Below are positions 26,523 to 36,061 of a DNA stretch of 64,000 nucleotides, piece after piece. Position 1 is the first letter of the stretch, and the number at the start of each line of letters is the position of its first letter. The notes below the pieces were generated by a model, which was not told the origin of the DNA, ran no database searches, and was given only the letters and a program-made list of their open reading frames with translations. Position numbers and translations under genes: made by a program. The stretch is from the NCBI GenBank assembly GCA_949373095.1, contig CASIBY010000011.1:1-64000 (forward strand), written 5' to 3'. Origin of the DNA: Candidatus Poseidoniaceae archaeon. GTDB lineage: Archaea; Thermoplasmatota; Poseidoniia; Poseidoniales; Poseidoniaceae.

Positions 26523-26993
26523 TCATACCTTCTTTCGGCTCACACCAAGGGTGAGTCCACCACGGCCGTTTGAACGTCCGCGCTGTCCACGGACCTTGTT
26601 GCCCGATGCGTGGCGTACACCACGGTAACACTTCATGGTACGAAGACGGTTGACATCGTCTTCGAGGGTGAATCGTACTTGTTGGCCGGTAAGGTGAATT
26701 TCATCACCGGTCTCAAGGTCACGTTGCCGGTTAAGCATCCACAATGGTGCTTTTTCAGCGTAGTTTTCGATTGCAAGGCGGAGTTCTTCTTGTTGCTCAA
26801 TTGAAAGGAATCCAGCAAGTTGGTGGGCATCAAAACCTGTGTTCCTACAGATTTGAGTAGCGGTTCGGTGGCCGACTCCTTTCACTGAGGTTAGGGCGGT
26901 AGCCAGGGGCTTAAGTCCGTCCATATCGGTATCTGCCATACGTAGGATATACGAGAAGTCTTCTCCTAGCTCCTCATCCTTTGGTCGTGCCAT
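26523..26993 (-). CDS. rps13: Ribosomal protein S13 (uS13)
   Basis: A 156-residue head protein contacting the 50S subunit and tRNA. The HhH-like motif is ALTSVKGVGHRTATQICRNTG and the C-terminal tail GVRHASGNKVRGQRGRSNGRGG binds rRNA. The ATG at 26993 is preceded seven bases upstream by GAGGTG (complement of 27001-27006), a strong ribosome site. It is first in the S13-S4-S11-Rpo3 operon. Confidence 0.98.
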   Translation of the reverse strand: MARPKDEELGEDFSYILRMADTDMDGLKPLATALTSVKGVGHRTATQICRNTGFDAHQLAGFLSIEQQEELRLAIENYAEKAPLWMLNRQRDLETGDEIHLTGQQVRFTLEDDVNRLRTMKCYRGVRHASGNKVRGQRGRSNGRGGLTLGVSRKKV

Positions 26994-27048
26994 GTTCTTT
27001 CACCTCAACGCTTACACATAGTGTCAAGCAGGCCTCCGACTTGCCTCC

Positions 27049-27061
27049 CGTATATGAAGAC
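27049..27061 (-). promoter_or_regulatory. Possible TATA element of the rps13 operon
   Basis: Read on the minus strand, TTCATATACG lies about 58 bp before the rps13 start, leaving room for an untranslated leader of about 30 bases with the GAGGTG ribosome site. It is a weak match to an archaeal TATA box and is placed only by position. Confidence 0.3.
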
Positions 27062-27120
27062 CGCGATGGTGACATTGGCGCCACTGAGTCTCAAAAGAAA
27101 TGATTTTGGGGATAGGTTTT

Positions 27121-28413
27121 TCACGATTCTGAATGACAAACGCACAACAGCAAGACATCACCGTTCGGATGCTGGGTCACGAAACCATCTCGTTCTCCGT
27201 GCCTCCGACTCAACTGGCGGTCAAGCGAACCCTGCCATTTGGGTTGGTCAGCGGGGTCAAGGCTCAGTCGGAGCGTGAGTGATTTCATATTATGCTCCAG
27301 TGCTATTTCCACCAATCCGTCAATGGTCTCATCGGAAAGCGGTTCGCGAATCAACGCTACGACACGGCCGGTTGCTTGGACCAACAATGCATTGCGTTGA
27401 TCTCCCAGGCGAAGAGGGTGGTCATGATGCAATTGAGGGCGTCGCCCTTCAACACTGCCCCATCTGGTCATCGTCTCCTTCGATACCGCCTCAAGCCACG
27501 TCCCAACCAAACCGCTTTCAAGCAGTGCAGCGTCTAAAATACTCACATATTCGCCTCGCTTTGGAGGATGGATGAGGTGTTTAGGAAGTTGAGAATCGCC
27601 ACCATTCTTGCCCGATGTTGAAAGAATCAAAGGTTGTTCACCAAGCTTGGGAGGTATTCGTACGAAACGGCGAGATGTGTTTTTTGCCGATGCTGCCCCC
27701 AGCCATAATGCCAGTCGGTCAACACGCCCACGCCCACGCGACGTCCAAACCCAGGTGCGTTCAATGTCTGGCCAGACATTGTCAACCAACCCTTCCACTT
27801 CATCACGCTGGGATGGAGTCAAACGGGGGGAGAGGTCCAGAAGCAATCCTGGCCCACGTTGGTGTTTTGCAAAAAATGGTTCCCAGGCGGAAAAAACTAC
27901 GTCCAAACGAGGTTGCATTTCATCAAGACCGTGCGTTCTACTGTTGCGAGGGCGTGCAGGGTCAAGGTGGAGCAAAGCCACTGCATTGTCTGAATCCATC
28001 CCTAAAGCAGCCAGAGCCCCCGAAGCATCGGTTCCGTCCCCTACTAGAATCCGGCTCTCTCTGAACCATCGCTTCATTTCTGCCTTTTGTTGACGTGCTA
28101 CGATGTGTAGATTTTTGGCGCTGGCTTGAGCGCGAAGGGGTGAAAGTTCAATGCCAATAGCGGGCCTGCTGAGGACAGACGCATGAGCAGCGAGTTGGAG
28201 CCCACTGCCGCAGGCACAATCCACAATGAGTCCCTCTGCGAGGTCACATTGACTGAGCATCATGGACCGGGCCGTGGCCACCTGCCAGGGAGTTGAGAGC
28301 GGTTGGCCATCTTTTGCATGATAGAAGAGCATCCCGCGGGGGGCGGTTTTGTCTTGTGCCTGTTCAGTTAAACCTTCATCGCCAATCAGAGAAGGGTCAA
28401 GGACAGTATGCAT
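27121..28413 (-). CDS. Class I SAM methyltransferase with THUMP-like C-terminal domain
   Basis: A 430-residue protein. The Rossmann methyltransferase core has VDCACGSGLQLAAHASVL (SAM motif I), AIGIELSPLRAQASAKN (motif II) and LLHLDPARPRNSRTHGL, in which DPAR takes the place of the DPPx catalytic motif. After a lysine/arginine-rich middle, the last 150 residues (HPPKRGEYVSILDAALLESGLVG..) resemble the THUMP-like domain found with this methyltransferase type. The substrate is probably RNA, but no specific position can be assigned. It follows pyrE by 9 bp on the same strand. Confidence 0.72.
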   Translation of the reverse strand: MHTVLDPSLIGDEGLTEQAQDKTAPRGMLFYHAKDGQPLSTPWQVATARSMMLSQCDLAEGLIVDCACGSGLQLAAHASVLSRPAIGIELSPLRAQASAKNLHIVARQQKAEMKRWFRESRILVGDGTDASGALAALGMDSDNAVALLHLDPARPRNSRTHGLDEMQPRLDVVFSAWEPFFAKHQRGPGLLLDLSPRLTPSQRDEVEGLVDNVWPDIERTWVWTSRGRGRVDRLALWLGAASAKNTSRRFVRIPPKLGEQPLILSTSGKNGGDSQLPKHLIHPPKRGEYVSILDAALLESGLVGTWLEAVSKETMTRWGSVEGRRPQLHHDHPLRLGDQRNALLVQATGRVVALIREPLSDETIDGLVEIALEHNMKSLTLRLSLDPADQPKWQGSLDRQLSRRHGERDGFVTQHPNGDVLLLCVCHSES

Positions 28414-28422
28414 TCTAAACCC

Positions 28423-29022
28423 TCACAAATCAGCAATGTGGCTTCGGGTTAGTAAACTCTCGAAGTGCAGGCCGGCTTTAGCAAACGCTTCCTCGGCACC
28501 TTCTTCGCGGTCCACGATGCTGATGACTCCAACCACTTCACATTCTGTATCGGCGTGAATTCGTTCCACGGCCTTGATCGATGAACCACCGGTCGTTGTA
28601 ACATCTTCAACAACGACAACCCTTCCACCTCCTTCTAGCGAAGAGCCTTCGATTCCAGGCGGGTTGTTTGTTTTACGGCCACCCCGTCCTTTTGGCTCCT
28701 TCCGTACCATGAACCCACGGAGCGTGTTCTCTGCATCGGGGGAGGTGATGACAATGGCTGTTAGGGGAACTGCTCCGAGTTCTAATCCTCCTACAAAATC
28801 GGCTTCAAGGGCCTTCATTCGGACGTTGAGGAGAGAACCCAGTATGCCAGCAGCCTCCGGGTGCATCATCACTGGCTTGGTATCAAAAAACCAGCGTGAG
28901 TTCCGTCCACTAGCGAGAGTAAACGCATCATCACTACCTCCGTCAAGAAATGCCAAATCGTGAACCAATGCAGCAAGTCGGCTCCATTGAGGGTGAGCGA
29001 GAACGCTTTCGTGAACGGCCAT
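28423..29022 (-). CDS. pyrE: Orotate phosphoribosyltransferase
   Basis: A 199-residue type I phosphoribosyltransferase converting orotate and PRPP to OMP in pyrimidine synthesis. The PRPP-binding signature VVVVEDVTTTGGSSIKAVE is complete, the substrate lobe has FTLASGRNSRWFFDTKPV, and the flexible loop is VRKEPKGRGGRKT. Length is usual. It is read divergently from the DP2 gene across about 120 bp and leads into the methyltransferase gene. Confidence 0.95.
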   Translation of the reverse strand: MAVHESVLAHPQWSRLAALVHDLAFLDGGSDDAFTLASGRNSRWFFDTKPVMMHPEAAGILGSLLNVRMKALEADFVGGLELGAVPLTAIVITSPDAENTLRGFMVRKEPKGRGGRKTNNPPGIEGSSLEGGGRVVVVEDVTTTGGSSIKAVERIHADTECEVVGVISIVDREEGAEEAFAKAGLHFESLLTRSHIADL

Positions 29023-29144
29023 GACAAAGGGTTAGGACTTCACGCCATGAACTTTCCTTCCCTTGATTTTTCATCCATGAGTCGCTCCTTCAAAGTTCAC
29101 CGTGTTGATGATAAAGGGTCGCCAATAAGAGAAATTGAGCGACG

Positions 29145-32100
29145 ATGGCGACGGGGAAGGACGACGGAAAAAAGGCCGAGCATAATCCGTTGCTTGGCCT
29201 TGACATCTCTCGTCTAGAGCATGAAATGGAAGTCTATCATCAGTGGATGGACGAGCGCGCTGACGACGCCTATCGGATCGCAGAGGAAATTCGTTCGTTA
29301 GGGTATGATTATCGCGATCATGTTGAAATTCCTAGGGCTGCAGACCTTGCTGGGCGTACAGAGAAACTCCTTGTTGAATATCTTCAAGGATATGAAGTCG
29401 CAGAAGATATCAGAGTTATGCTTGATGAGCATGACCGAGAAACAACCTCCATCATGATGGCTCAATCTGTTGCAAGAGGTTTTCGCGAACAGGGGTATGA
29501 CTTACAGACGGCCATTGATGTAGGTTTGCGCGTAGGACTGGCGATTCTTACCGAAGCGGTCTTAGTTGCTCCATTGGAGGGAATCAGCGAGGTTCGTCTT
29601 CTGAACAATGTCGACGGTTCCCAATTTGTTTCTGTCCATTTCGCAGGACCTATTCGGGCAGCAGGCGGAACCGCACAGGCTCTTGCCGTATTGATTGCAG
29701 ACATGATTCGAAGAGAACTCAAGGTTGGCCACTACCAGCCAACAGACCCAGAAGTTGAGCGAGTGAAAGAAGAATTCGGACTCTACCGAGGAAACCTCCA
29801 ATACCGGCCCTCTCCCGAGGAGATTGACGAAATTGTCCGTGCTTGCCCGGTCATGATCAACGGCGAATCTACTGAACGCATCGAATGTGCTGGATACGGC
29901 CGGGTTCGCAACATTGACGAGGCCAGAATCCGCGGTGGTGTTTTGCTGGTCATCGGAGAAGGAATGTGTCTCAAAGCACCTAAGATTCAGAAACACACAG
30001 AGCGACTTAAGGTGCCTGGCTGGGACTTCATTTCTAAATTCGCATCTCGTGGAAAAGAAAAACAAACAGAGGAAGGAGAGGTTTTCAAATCCAGAAAAGT
30101 CCCTCCCATTACAAAATTCATGAAGGACATCATCGCTGGCCGACCGGTATTTGGTGGTCCACTAAAGGCCGGCGGGTTTCGGTTGCGATACGGCCGAGCC
30201 CGACCATCTGGATTGGCAGCTGCCTCAACCAATCCTGCGTCAATGCTTGCGTTGGATGATTTCATCACCATCGGGACACAAATGAAAATCGAACGACCTG
30301 GAAAGGCATGTGCAATCACTCCATCGGATGAGACCGATGGTCCTTGGGTTGTTCTTGAGGACGGACGTTTCGCACGTTTTGATGACGCACCAAGTTTTGC
30401 TCGTGTCCGCGCAAATGTCAAGCAGATTTGGGATAATGGAGAACTTGTTATTGGATATGGAGAATTCATGGAGAACAACAAAAATTTGGTTCCAGCAGGA
30501 TACTGTACGGATTGGTGGGCCAGCGATTTGATTGAAGCTTTTGTTCACCCTGAAGATGTTGACGCGTTTGTATCGATTCTAAACGGCAACCGCAGCGATT
30601 GGCCCGAGGGTTGCCCTGGCATTCACCCTTCAGAAGCAGAAGACGGAGACGCCCAGTATCACGTTCGCCGAAAGTGGCATCAAAAATTACGTAACACTAC
30701 GGTTGATTGGGAGGCTGCTAAAGCGATATCACGTCGTTTCGCGACCTCGCTCCCTCCCCCTCACAACCCCTGGTTTCTCGACCTCCCCCTCGAGTGGCTT
30801 CCACCGGCTCTCACTATGTTTGCAGAGGCAAAAATTGAACCCTATGGGGTGGTTTCACATTCGGTACAGCCGCTTGCAGATGACGTGCAAACTTTCCCAC
30901 TACCACATGACAAACAACTCCGAATTACGGGTGGAGTTCGCGGATGGGATGCCGCTACATTAGAGGAATTACAACCCGAGATAACACCCTTGCCGGAGGA
31001 AACAGAACTACCCGGCCTTCAAATTCAACCCGAACCTTCTGTGTTTCAGTCATCTGTTCCAGAGGGGTGGGCTCTTATCCAACACGGCATGGCTAAGGCC
31101 ACGGCCATGATTTTGGGGCTCCCACACCACCATGATGGAGACGATCTGGTCATCACTGCCGGGTGGCCTGCGGCCCTCGAAGGACTTGGTTTCGGCATTG
31201 AAGGCGAACAACCGTTGCGGTTGAAAGACGGTCACAAGGTAGCTCATGACCGCCTTAATCAACTCAAACAAGCCAAGGAAATTCTTGACGAAGAACGTGA
31301 ACGGTTGTCGCAATTAGAAAAAGAGCGAGCGACCATTCGTATCGCTTCCGAAACCGGGGCTCGGCAACGTGGCTTAGGAATTGCTGAAACCGATAAGGTG
31401 GGCCGCGAAGCTGCAGCATCAATTCCTGATGAAGGCCCTAAAGACAAACAAGCCTACATTTCAGCGCAGCGATTGGAAGATGACCATGCGGTCGATGGGA
31501 TTCTACCCTTGGTGCGTACATTATCTGAATTCAGGTGGGAACACAGCGCTCCAGTTCGCATAGGTTGCAGAATGGGCCGTCCCGAAAAGGCAGCTCCTCG
31601 TGTAATGAACCCTAGGACCAACGCGCTCTTCCCCATTGAATTGAATGGAGGCAATCAACGCCTCCTCAGCAATGCCATTGACAAAAGTTCCATCCGTATT
31701 CAACTCGGCCGACGGGTATGCAGCAAATGTGGAAAAGAATCGCCCTTCCTCCGATGCCATCACCGTTCAAAGGATGACTTCGGCGAAGAGCGCGCAGGTG
31801 AGGCTTGTGAAGGTTCAACCAAAATGACATCAGCCAAAGCCAACTCACGCCGCCGAGGAGAAGTCCAAACCGTTCGGATTGATTCCATGGTTGAAGACGC
31901 ACGAATTCGTCTTGGCATTGACCGTTTACCGAATCAAGTGAAGTGCATGAAGAAACTCAACAGTCGGGACCAAACTCCTGAAGCCATCGAAAAAGGAATC
32001 CTTAGGGCAAAGCATGATCTGCCGGTGTTCCGAGATGGAACGGTCCGCTACGATATGAGCGATGTACCTGTGACTCACTTCCGCCCACGTGAAATTGATG

Positions 32101-33260
32101 TGCCTTGGAAAAAACTCCACACTCTTGGCTACACACATGATTACCTCGGAAAGCCCCTGCAGAACGATGAACAGGTGCTGGAAATGTTCCCACAAGATTT
32201 CATTGTAGCAAAGAATGCAGGGGACTTCTTTGTTCGCACCGCCCGTTACATCGATGAACTACTGGTGAGGTATTACAAGGCTGAGCCATACTATAACGTG
32301 ACAAAGCCAGATGATCTAGTTGGCCATCTCATCTGTGCTCTTGCGCCCCACACCAGTGGAGGTGTCCTATCTCGCATCATTGGATGGGCTGATTGTTCGG
32401 GCGGGTACGCTCATCCACTCTTCCACGCAGCCAAGCGAAGAAACTGCGACGGCGATGAAGATGCCATCCTGCTATTGATGGACGGCTTGTTGAATTTCAG
32501 CAGAGAAATCTTGCCTGCAAACCGTGGCGGGCAGATGGATGCTCCGCTGGTACTGACGACTCGGCTTAACCCTACGGAAGTAGACAAAGAAGCCTTGAAC
32601 GTGGATTCTGGTTGGTTCTATGAACGAGATTTCTATGAAACAACGCTCAACCAACCCCATCCAAAGACCATCGCTCACCGAATGGATTTCGTGGAACGTC
32701 GTCTTGGAAGTATTGCGGCAGTTCGCGGATATGGGTTCACCCATGACTGCCACTCAATCGATGAAGGGCCTGCACTATCAGCGTACAAAACCCTAGATAC
32801 CATGATCGATAAAATGAACGGCCAACTTGCACTTGGTCATCGTCTTCGTGGCGTTGATGTTCGGACGGTCGCATCAAGCGTGGTCCGTTCTCACTTTCTC
32901 CCCGATTTACGTGGTAACCTGAATGCATACGGCCGACAAAAGGTTCGTTGTTTGAAATGTGCTCATTCCTATCGTAGGATGCCGCTTTCCGGTAAGTGCA
33001 TTCAACCTGAGAAATCAAAGGGCAGAGGGCTTTCAAGCGTTGGTGTTGCTAAGTCGGAAGGAGATTTATGCGGAGGCAATCTTGCTCTGACCGTTTCAGA
33101 AGGTGCTGTTCGAAAATACATCAAGGTCACACGTTTCGTTATGGACCATTATGGGGTGGATACTTACACGAGACAAAACGTTGAGTGGCTTGCAGATAGT
33201 GTCGATTCGTTGTTTAACAATGACCGTGCAAAACAACTGTCACTGTCCGATTTCCTGTGA
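29145..33260 (+). CDS. polC: DNA polymerase D large subunit DP2
   Basis: A 1371-residue catalytic subunit of the archaeal replicative polymerase PolD; DP1 supplies the proofreading nuclease. The N-terminal domain carries YFxGPIRAAGGTAQA-type sequence (here VHFAGPIRAAGGTAQALAVL). The catalytic double-psi barrel shows NCDGDEDAILLLMDGLLNFS with the metal-binding Asp pair at about 1107. Zinc sites are CSKC..CHH and CLKC..C. An EK-rich coiled insert lies near 690-770. The C-terminus, KQLSLSDFL, fits a PCNA-interacting box. The catalytic motif is not interrupted by an intein, unlike many DP2 genes. ATG 29145 is chosen as the first start ahead of conserved sequence. Confidence 0.97.
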   Translation: MATGKDDGKKAEHNPLLGLDISRLEHEMEVYHQWMDERADDAYRIAEEIRSLGYDYRDHVEIPRAADLAGRTEKLLVEYLQGYEVAEDIRVMLDEHDRETTSIMMAQSVARGFREQGYDLQTAIDVGLRVGLAILTEAVLVAPLEGISEVRLLNNVDGSQFVSVHFAGPIRAAGGTAQALAVLIADMIRRELKVGHYQPTDPEVERVKEEFGLYRGNLQYRPSPEEIDEIVRACPVMINGESTERIECAGYGRVRNIDEARIRGGVLLVIGEGMCLKAPKIQKHTERLKVPGWDFISKFASRGKEKQTEEGEVFKSRKVPPITKFMKDIIAGRPVFGGPLKAGGFRLRYGRARPSGLAAASTNPASMLALDDFITIGTQMKIERPGKACAITPSDETDGPWVVLEDGRFARFDDAPSFARVRANVKQIWDNGELVIGYGEFMENNKNLVPAGYCTDWWASDLIEAFVHPEDVDAFVSILNGNRSDWPEGCPGIHPSEAEDGDAQYHVRRKWHQKLRNTTVDWEAAKAISRRFATSLPPPHNPWFLDLPLEWLPPALTMFAEAKIEPYGVVSHSVQPLADDVQTFPLPHDKQLRITGGVRGWDAATLEELQPEITPLPEETELPGLQIQPEPSVFQSSVPEGWALIQHGMAKATAMILGLPHHHDGDDLVITAGWPAALEGLGFGIEGEQPLRLKDGHKVAHDRLNQLKQAKEILDEERERLSQLEKERATIRIASETGARQRGLGIAETDKVGREAAASIPDEGPKDKQAYISAQRLEDDHAVDGILPLVRTLSEFRWEHSAPVRIGCRMGRPEKAAPRVMNPRTNALFPIELNGGNQRLLSNAIDKSSIRIQLGRRVCSKCGKESPFLRCHHRSKDDFGEERAGEACEGSTKMTSAKANSRRRGEVQTVRIDSMVEDARIRLGIDRLPNQVKCMKKLNSRDQTPEAIEKGILRAKHDLPVFRDGTVRYDMSDVPVTHFRPREIDVPWKKLHTLGYTHDYLGKPLQNDEQVLEMFPQDFIVAKNAGDFFVRTARYIDELLVRYYKAEPYYNVTKPDDLVGHLICALAPHTSGGVLSRIIGWADCSGGYAHPLFHAAKRRNCDGDEDAILLLMDGLLNFSREILPANRGGQMDAPLVLTTRLNPTEVDKEALNVDSGWFYERDFYETTLNQPHPKTIAHRMDFVERRLGSIAAVRGYGFTHDCHSIDEGPALSAYKTLDTMIDKMNGQLALGHRLRGVDVRTVASSVVRSHFLPDLRGNLNAYGRQKVRCLKCAHSYRRMPLSGKCIQPEKSKGRGLSSVGVAKSEGDLCGGNLALTVSEGAVRKYIKVTRFVMDHYGVDTYTRQNVEWLADSVDSLFNNDRAKQLSLSDFL

Positions 33261-33261
33261 T

Positions 33262-33885
33262 TCAGCGGAGCGGTTCTCTCCAAGGCGAATCGTTTTCGGG
33301 AAGTTGTTCCAAATCGGGCATCCCTCTTGTGATTCGCTTGAATGGGGTTCGTTCAACAGGACGTTGTTGCTTTGTGCTTTGGAGGCGGGCTGTCAGGGCT
33401 CTGATCCCTTGTTCTGCAAATGCGAGCCCAACAAGAAGTAGGCTGAGTACAATGTGCCCTTCAAGTTGGTACGCTGCAAAGGGTTTGATGTAGAGTTCTT
33501 GTTGGGTAACAATACCCTCATCTTTGACAGTCTCTATGGTATAGGTTCCAGGTTCCAATTTACCGTTCCATTGGGGGACCTCTTCGCCTAAGTCTCCGTT
33601 CCAAGAAGTGATTTCTGTTTGGTTGTTAAGTAGAATAGAATAGCCAATTGCACCCGAATCAGTGTCCCCTGCTGAGAAGGTGACTGCCATTCTTGCAGGT
33701 AATGCACGGTCAAGGTCTGCAACTGGGGCGACGACGACTTCTCGGTAGGTTTGAGTTTGAGAAGGCGAGTTGACCTCGTTGGGAGCCTCCTGTGAAGCCA
33801 CAGCAGACCAGAGGCTATTGACGACGAGAACTGCAACGAACCACATGACCGGATTTATCCAGGCATTCCCTTTCGTCATAGCCAA
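33262..33885 (-). CDS. Two-helix membrane protein of unknown function
   Basis: About 205 residues; the start is ATG 33885 or 33879. A signal-like helix (VMWFVAVLVVNSLWSAVA) is followed by an external beta-rich region of about 120 residues, which includes VAPVADLDRALPARMAVTFSAG and a EPGTYTIETV strand. A second helix (YQLEGHIVLSLLLVGLAFAE) leads to a basic cytosolic tail. No family recognised. It ends 2 bp after the end of DP2 on the opposite strand and lies downstream of the MptE-like gene. It may be a lipid- or sugar-binding membrane factor, but there is no direct evidence. Confidence 0.65.
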   Translation of the reverse strand: MAMTKGNAWINPVMWFVAVLVVNSLWSAVASQEAPNEVNSPSQTQTYREVVVAPVADLDRALPARMAVTFSAGDTDSGAIGYSILLNNQTEITSWNGDLGEEVPQWNGKLEPGTYTIETVKDEGIVTQQELYIKPFAAYQLEGHIVLSLLLVGLAFAEQGIRALTARLQSTKQQRPVERTPFKRITRGMPDLEQLPENDSPWREPLR

Positions 33886-33952
33886 CGATTAACCCTTCAC
33901 CTTCATATGGTTATGTTCTAGGGCTAGAAAATGAACTATTGTTCAAAAAGGT

Positions 33953-34690
33953 CTATTCTTGAGTTATAAAATGCCTAAAATCAACATGTAAGCATTCTAA
34001 GATTTTCCTCATCCATGTCAATTTTCTAATTTTTTGCTCCTCATCAGTACTCCCAGACCAAGAGCCAATTTTGCCAGTTGAAAAACCAACCAACTCCACT
34101 TTATTCAGGTCAATCCCTAGCCAATGGAGAAAGCATGCTGCGCGGTCCCCATCAGTGAACCCACCGGGATTGTGCATGCCGCCGTAGGAATCGTTGGTCT
34201 GATGTGTTAAAATCAAAGGAGGTTGTCCGTTTTCAGCCCATTGAGGTAACAGCCTCTCCCACCGATGTTGGTTGTCCCCGTGGGCATGGACCACCAAGGT
34301 TACGCCAGCCGAAGCAGCACGGTCCAAATGTTCTGCCCCGTCGAGGTCGGTGACGACACAAACGGGATTGATACCGTCTGGAAATGCACCGACGGCTCCG
34401 TCAGCCGCGATGTAAGAGGTTCCATCAGGCCATTGGCGATTCAAGTCCCCCTTGACCGTAGCCGCCCCAACCAACACGATATGTCGCGCTTTGCGCAACT
34501 CGTCCTGGATCTGATTGAGAGTGTATTGTCGAGCATCGTTGGACCAATGCGGAACACCGAGAGGTTCCGAGGTTTGAAACAGCTGATAGAGTCCATTGGC
34601 GCTCTTAACATCGTCCTCATAGGGCCAGCCAAAGGCGGCACGTACATCGTTTTGAATGTCAACCACTTGCGTAAGAAGCGATTCATCCAT
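33953..34690 (-). CDS. 6-hydroxymethylpterin pyrophosphokinase MptE-like protein
   Basis: About 245 residues from ATG 34690 (MDESLLTQ; the frame opens eight codons earlier). The core has IVLVGAATVKGDL, YIAADGAVGAF, VCVVTDLDGAEHLD, a HAHGDN motif and ILTHQTNDSYG..GGFTDGDRA. These match the DUF115/MptE family, which in archaea transfers pyrophosphate to 6-hydroxymethyl-7,8-dihydropterin for tetrahydro(methano)pterin or folate synthesis. It is divergent from priL with about 80 bp between starts. Pathway partners are not visible here. Confidence 0.82.
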   Translation of the reverse strand: MDESLLTQVVDIQNDVRAAFGWPYEDDVKSANGLYQLFQTSEPLGVPHWSNDARQYTLNQIQDELRKARHIVLVGAATVKGDLNRQWPDGTSYIAADGAVGAFPDGINPVCVVTDLDGAEHLDRAASAGVTLVVHAHGDNQHRWERLLPQWAENGQPPLILTHQTNDSYGGMHNPGGFTDGDRAACFLHWLGIDLNKVELVGFSTGKIGSWSGSTDEEQKIRKLTWMRKILECLHVDFRHFITQE

Positions 34691-34768
34691 GGCGCCTCCA
34701 ACCGTCACAGCCACAAGAAACCATCTCCAACATTGAACTTCATAATCCGTGGCCGCTGAGGTAGGCCT

Positions 34769-36010
34769 ATGCCCGTCCCAACCTTACCCCCGGTTTTGAC
34801 GGATGAAGTCACCTTTGCACGCTATCCGTTTCTTCCACAAGCGGCCCAATGGATTCGGGACATGGCACAGCGTCATTCAATTGACCTCAACGAACTGCTC
34901 GATGGCCCGTGGATGGAAAAAGCCCGTCAACGAGCTCGGATTCGTCTCATTGATTCAGTACAATCGAAAGAAGGTGTTCAGGTGGTTGGTGGAGACATTC
35001 ACACCGAGGAAGGACGGCTCATAGAGGCGTTTTCGTTCTATTATGCCCGTCTCGTCGTCTGCGCAAGCGAAGACGAACGATTGATTGCTCGGTGGGCGCA
35101 AGCGGAAGCAGCTCGTGCAGAACAACTGTTGATTCAAGATGAAGTCAATTTACCGGTTCTTGCTGAAACCTACATCTCGGAAGCAGTCCGAGCCTCACAG
35201 TCTGCAGGTTCAGCAGTTGTAGCATCTTCCTCAATGAGCATGCGTCAATTACGGCAAGGTAACTCTTCAATCTGGAAAATCGGACTCTCCGATTTCATTG
35301 AAATCTGTCCTAAAATCACTGGAGACCGTTGGCGGCTTCCCAACGTTGACCTGAAAGACGGTTGGGTAACACTCCATAATGAACGACAATACACATCGTC
35401 AGCCAAACTTGCACGGTTGCTTCGAGAGCGTATCAAGAGAGGCATTGAGCAAGAGGCGTTAGAGAAGATGGCTGAGGTCACGACAGATTTGGCCGTTCGC
35501 CTTGCTGAGCCAGTGGGAATCGTTCGTAATTTGATGGCTAATAAAGCGAGTGAAGCCATCGCCTTGGTTGGAGCAGAAGAGAGCGATTGGCCTCCTTGCA
35601 TGCAAAAAATCATTGCTGAACTCACTAACGGAGTCAACGTTAACCACTTTGGACGCCTCTTCTTAGCATCAATGGCCGCTACTCTTGCACTTCCGCAAGA
35701 GGCTTGTGTAGGCTTTTTCAGAGGGGCTCCAGATTTTAGTGAATCAACAACTTCCTATCAAGTAGAGCATGTTTACCAGCACGAGTACACTCCTGCTGGA
35801 TGTGGGAAACTGAAGATCAATCACAATTGCCCCGTCCTCCCTGGAGACAATCGAACCTGCGACCAACCCTGGATGGACCATCCTCTGAAGTACATACGAG
35901 CAACACAGCGATGGAAGCGCCTTACATCAAGGCCGGCAGAATCGGTTGAAAAGGAACCTGCCCAGCCCGAAGGTTCCGCAGAACACAACCCCTCTTCTGA
36001 TGACGATTGA
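34769..36010 (+). CDS. priL: DNA primase large subunit PriL
   Basis: A 413-residue iron-sulfur subunit of the archaeal primase that works with PriS to start primers. The N-terminus (ARYPFLPQAAQWIRD) and the C-terminal 4Fe-4S domain are clear: cysteines at about 277, 345, 354 and 364, in DWPPCMQ, AGCGKLKINHNC and RTCDQPW. The stretch HFGRLFLASMAATLALP is the conserved helix just after the first Cys. The last 35 residues are acidic and probably disordered. The start follows the divergent MptE-like gene by 78 bp; the acyltransferase gene begins 51 bp downstream. Confidence 0.93.
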   Translation: MPVPTLPPVLTDEVTFARYPFLPQAAQWIRDMAQRHSIDLNELLDGPWMEKARQRARIRLIDSVQSKEGVQVVGGDIHTEEGRLIEAFSFYYARLVVCASEDERLIARWAQAEAARAEQLLIQDEVNLPVLAETYISEAVRASQSAGSAVVASSSMSMRQLRQGNSSIWKIGLSDFIEICPKITGDRWRLPNVDLKDGWVTLHNERQYTSSAKLARLLRERIKRGIEQEALEKMAEVTTDLAVRLAEPVGIVRNLMANKASEAIALVGAEESDWPPCMQKIIAELTNGVNVNHFGRLFLASMAATLALPQEACVGFFRGAPDFSESTTSYQVEHVYQHEYTPAGCGKLKINHNCPVLPGDNRTCDQPWMDHPLKYIRATQRWKRLTSRPAESVEKEPAQPEGSAEHNPSSDDD

Positions 36011-36061
36011 ATCCAGAGCGACAGAGATGTTGCTAAAAGGTAAGGTAGACTTCCACCTATC

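Noticed and set aside
29145-33260. Intein in DP2
   Set aside because: The catalytic block reads NCDGDEDAILLLMDG without interruption, and no splicing motifs were seen.
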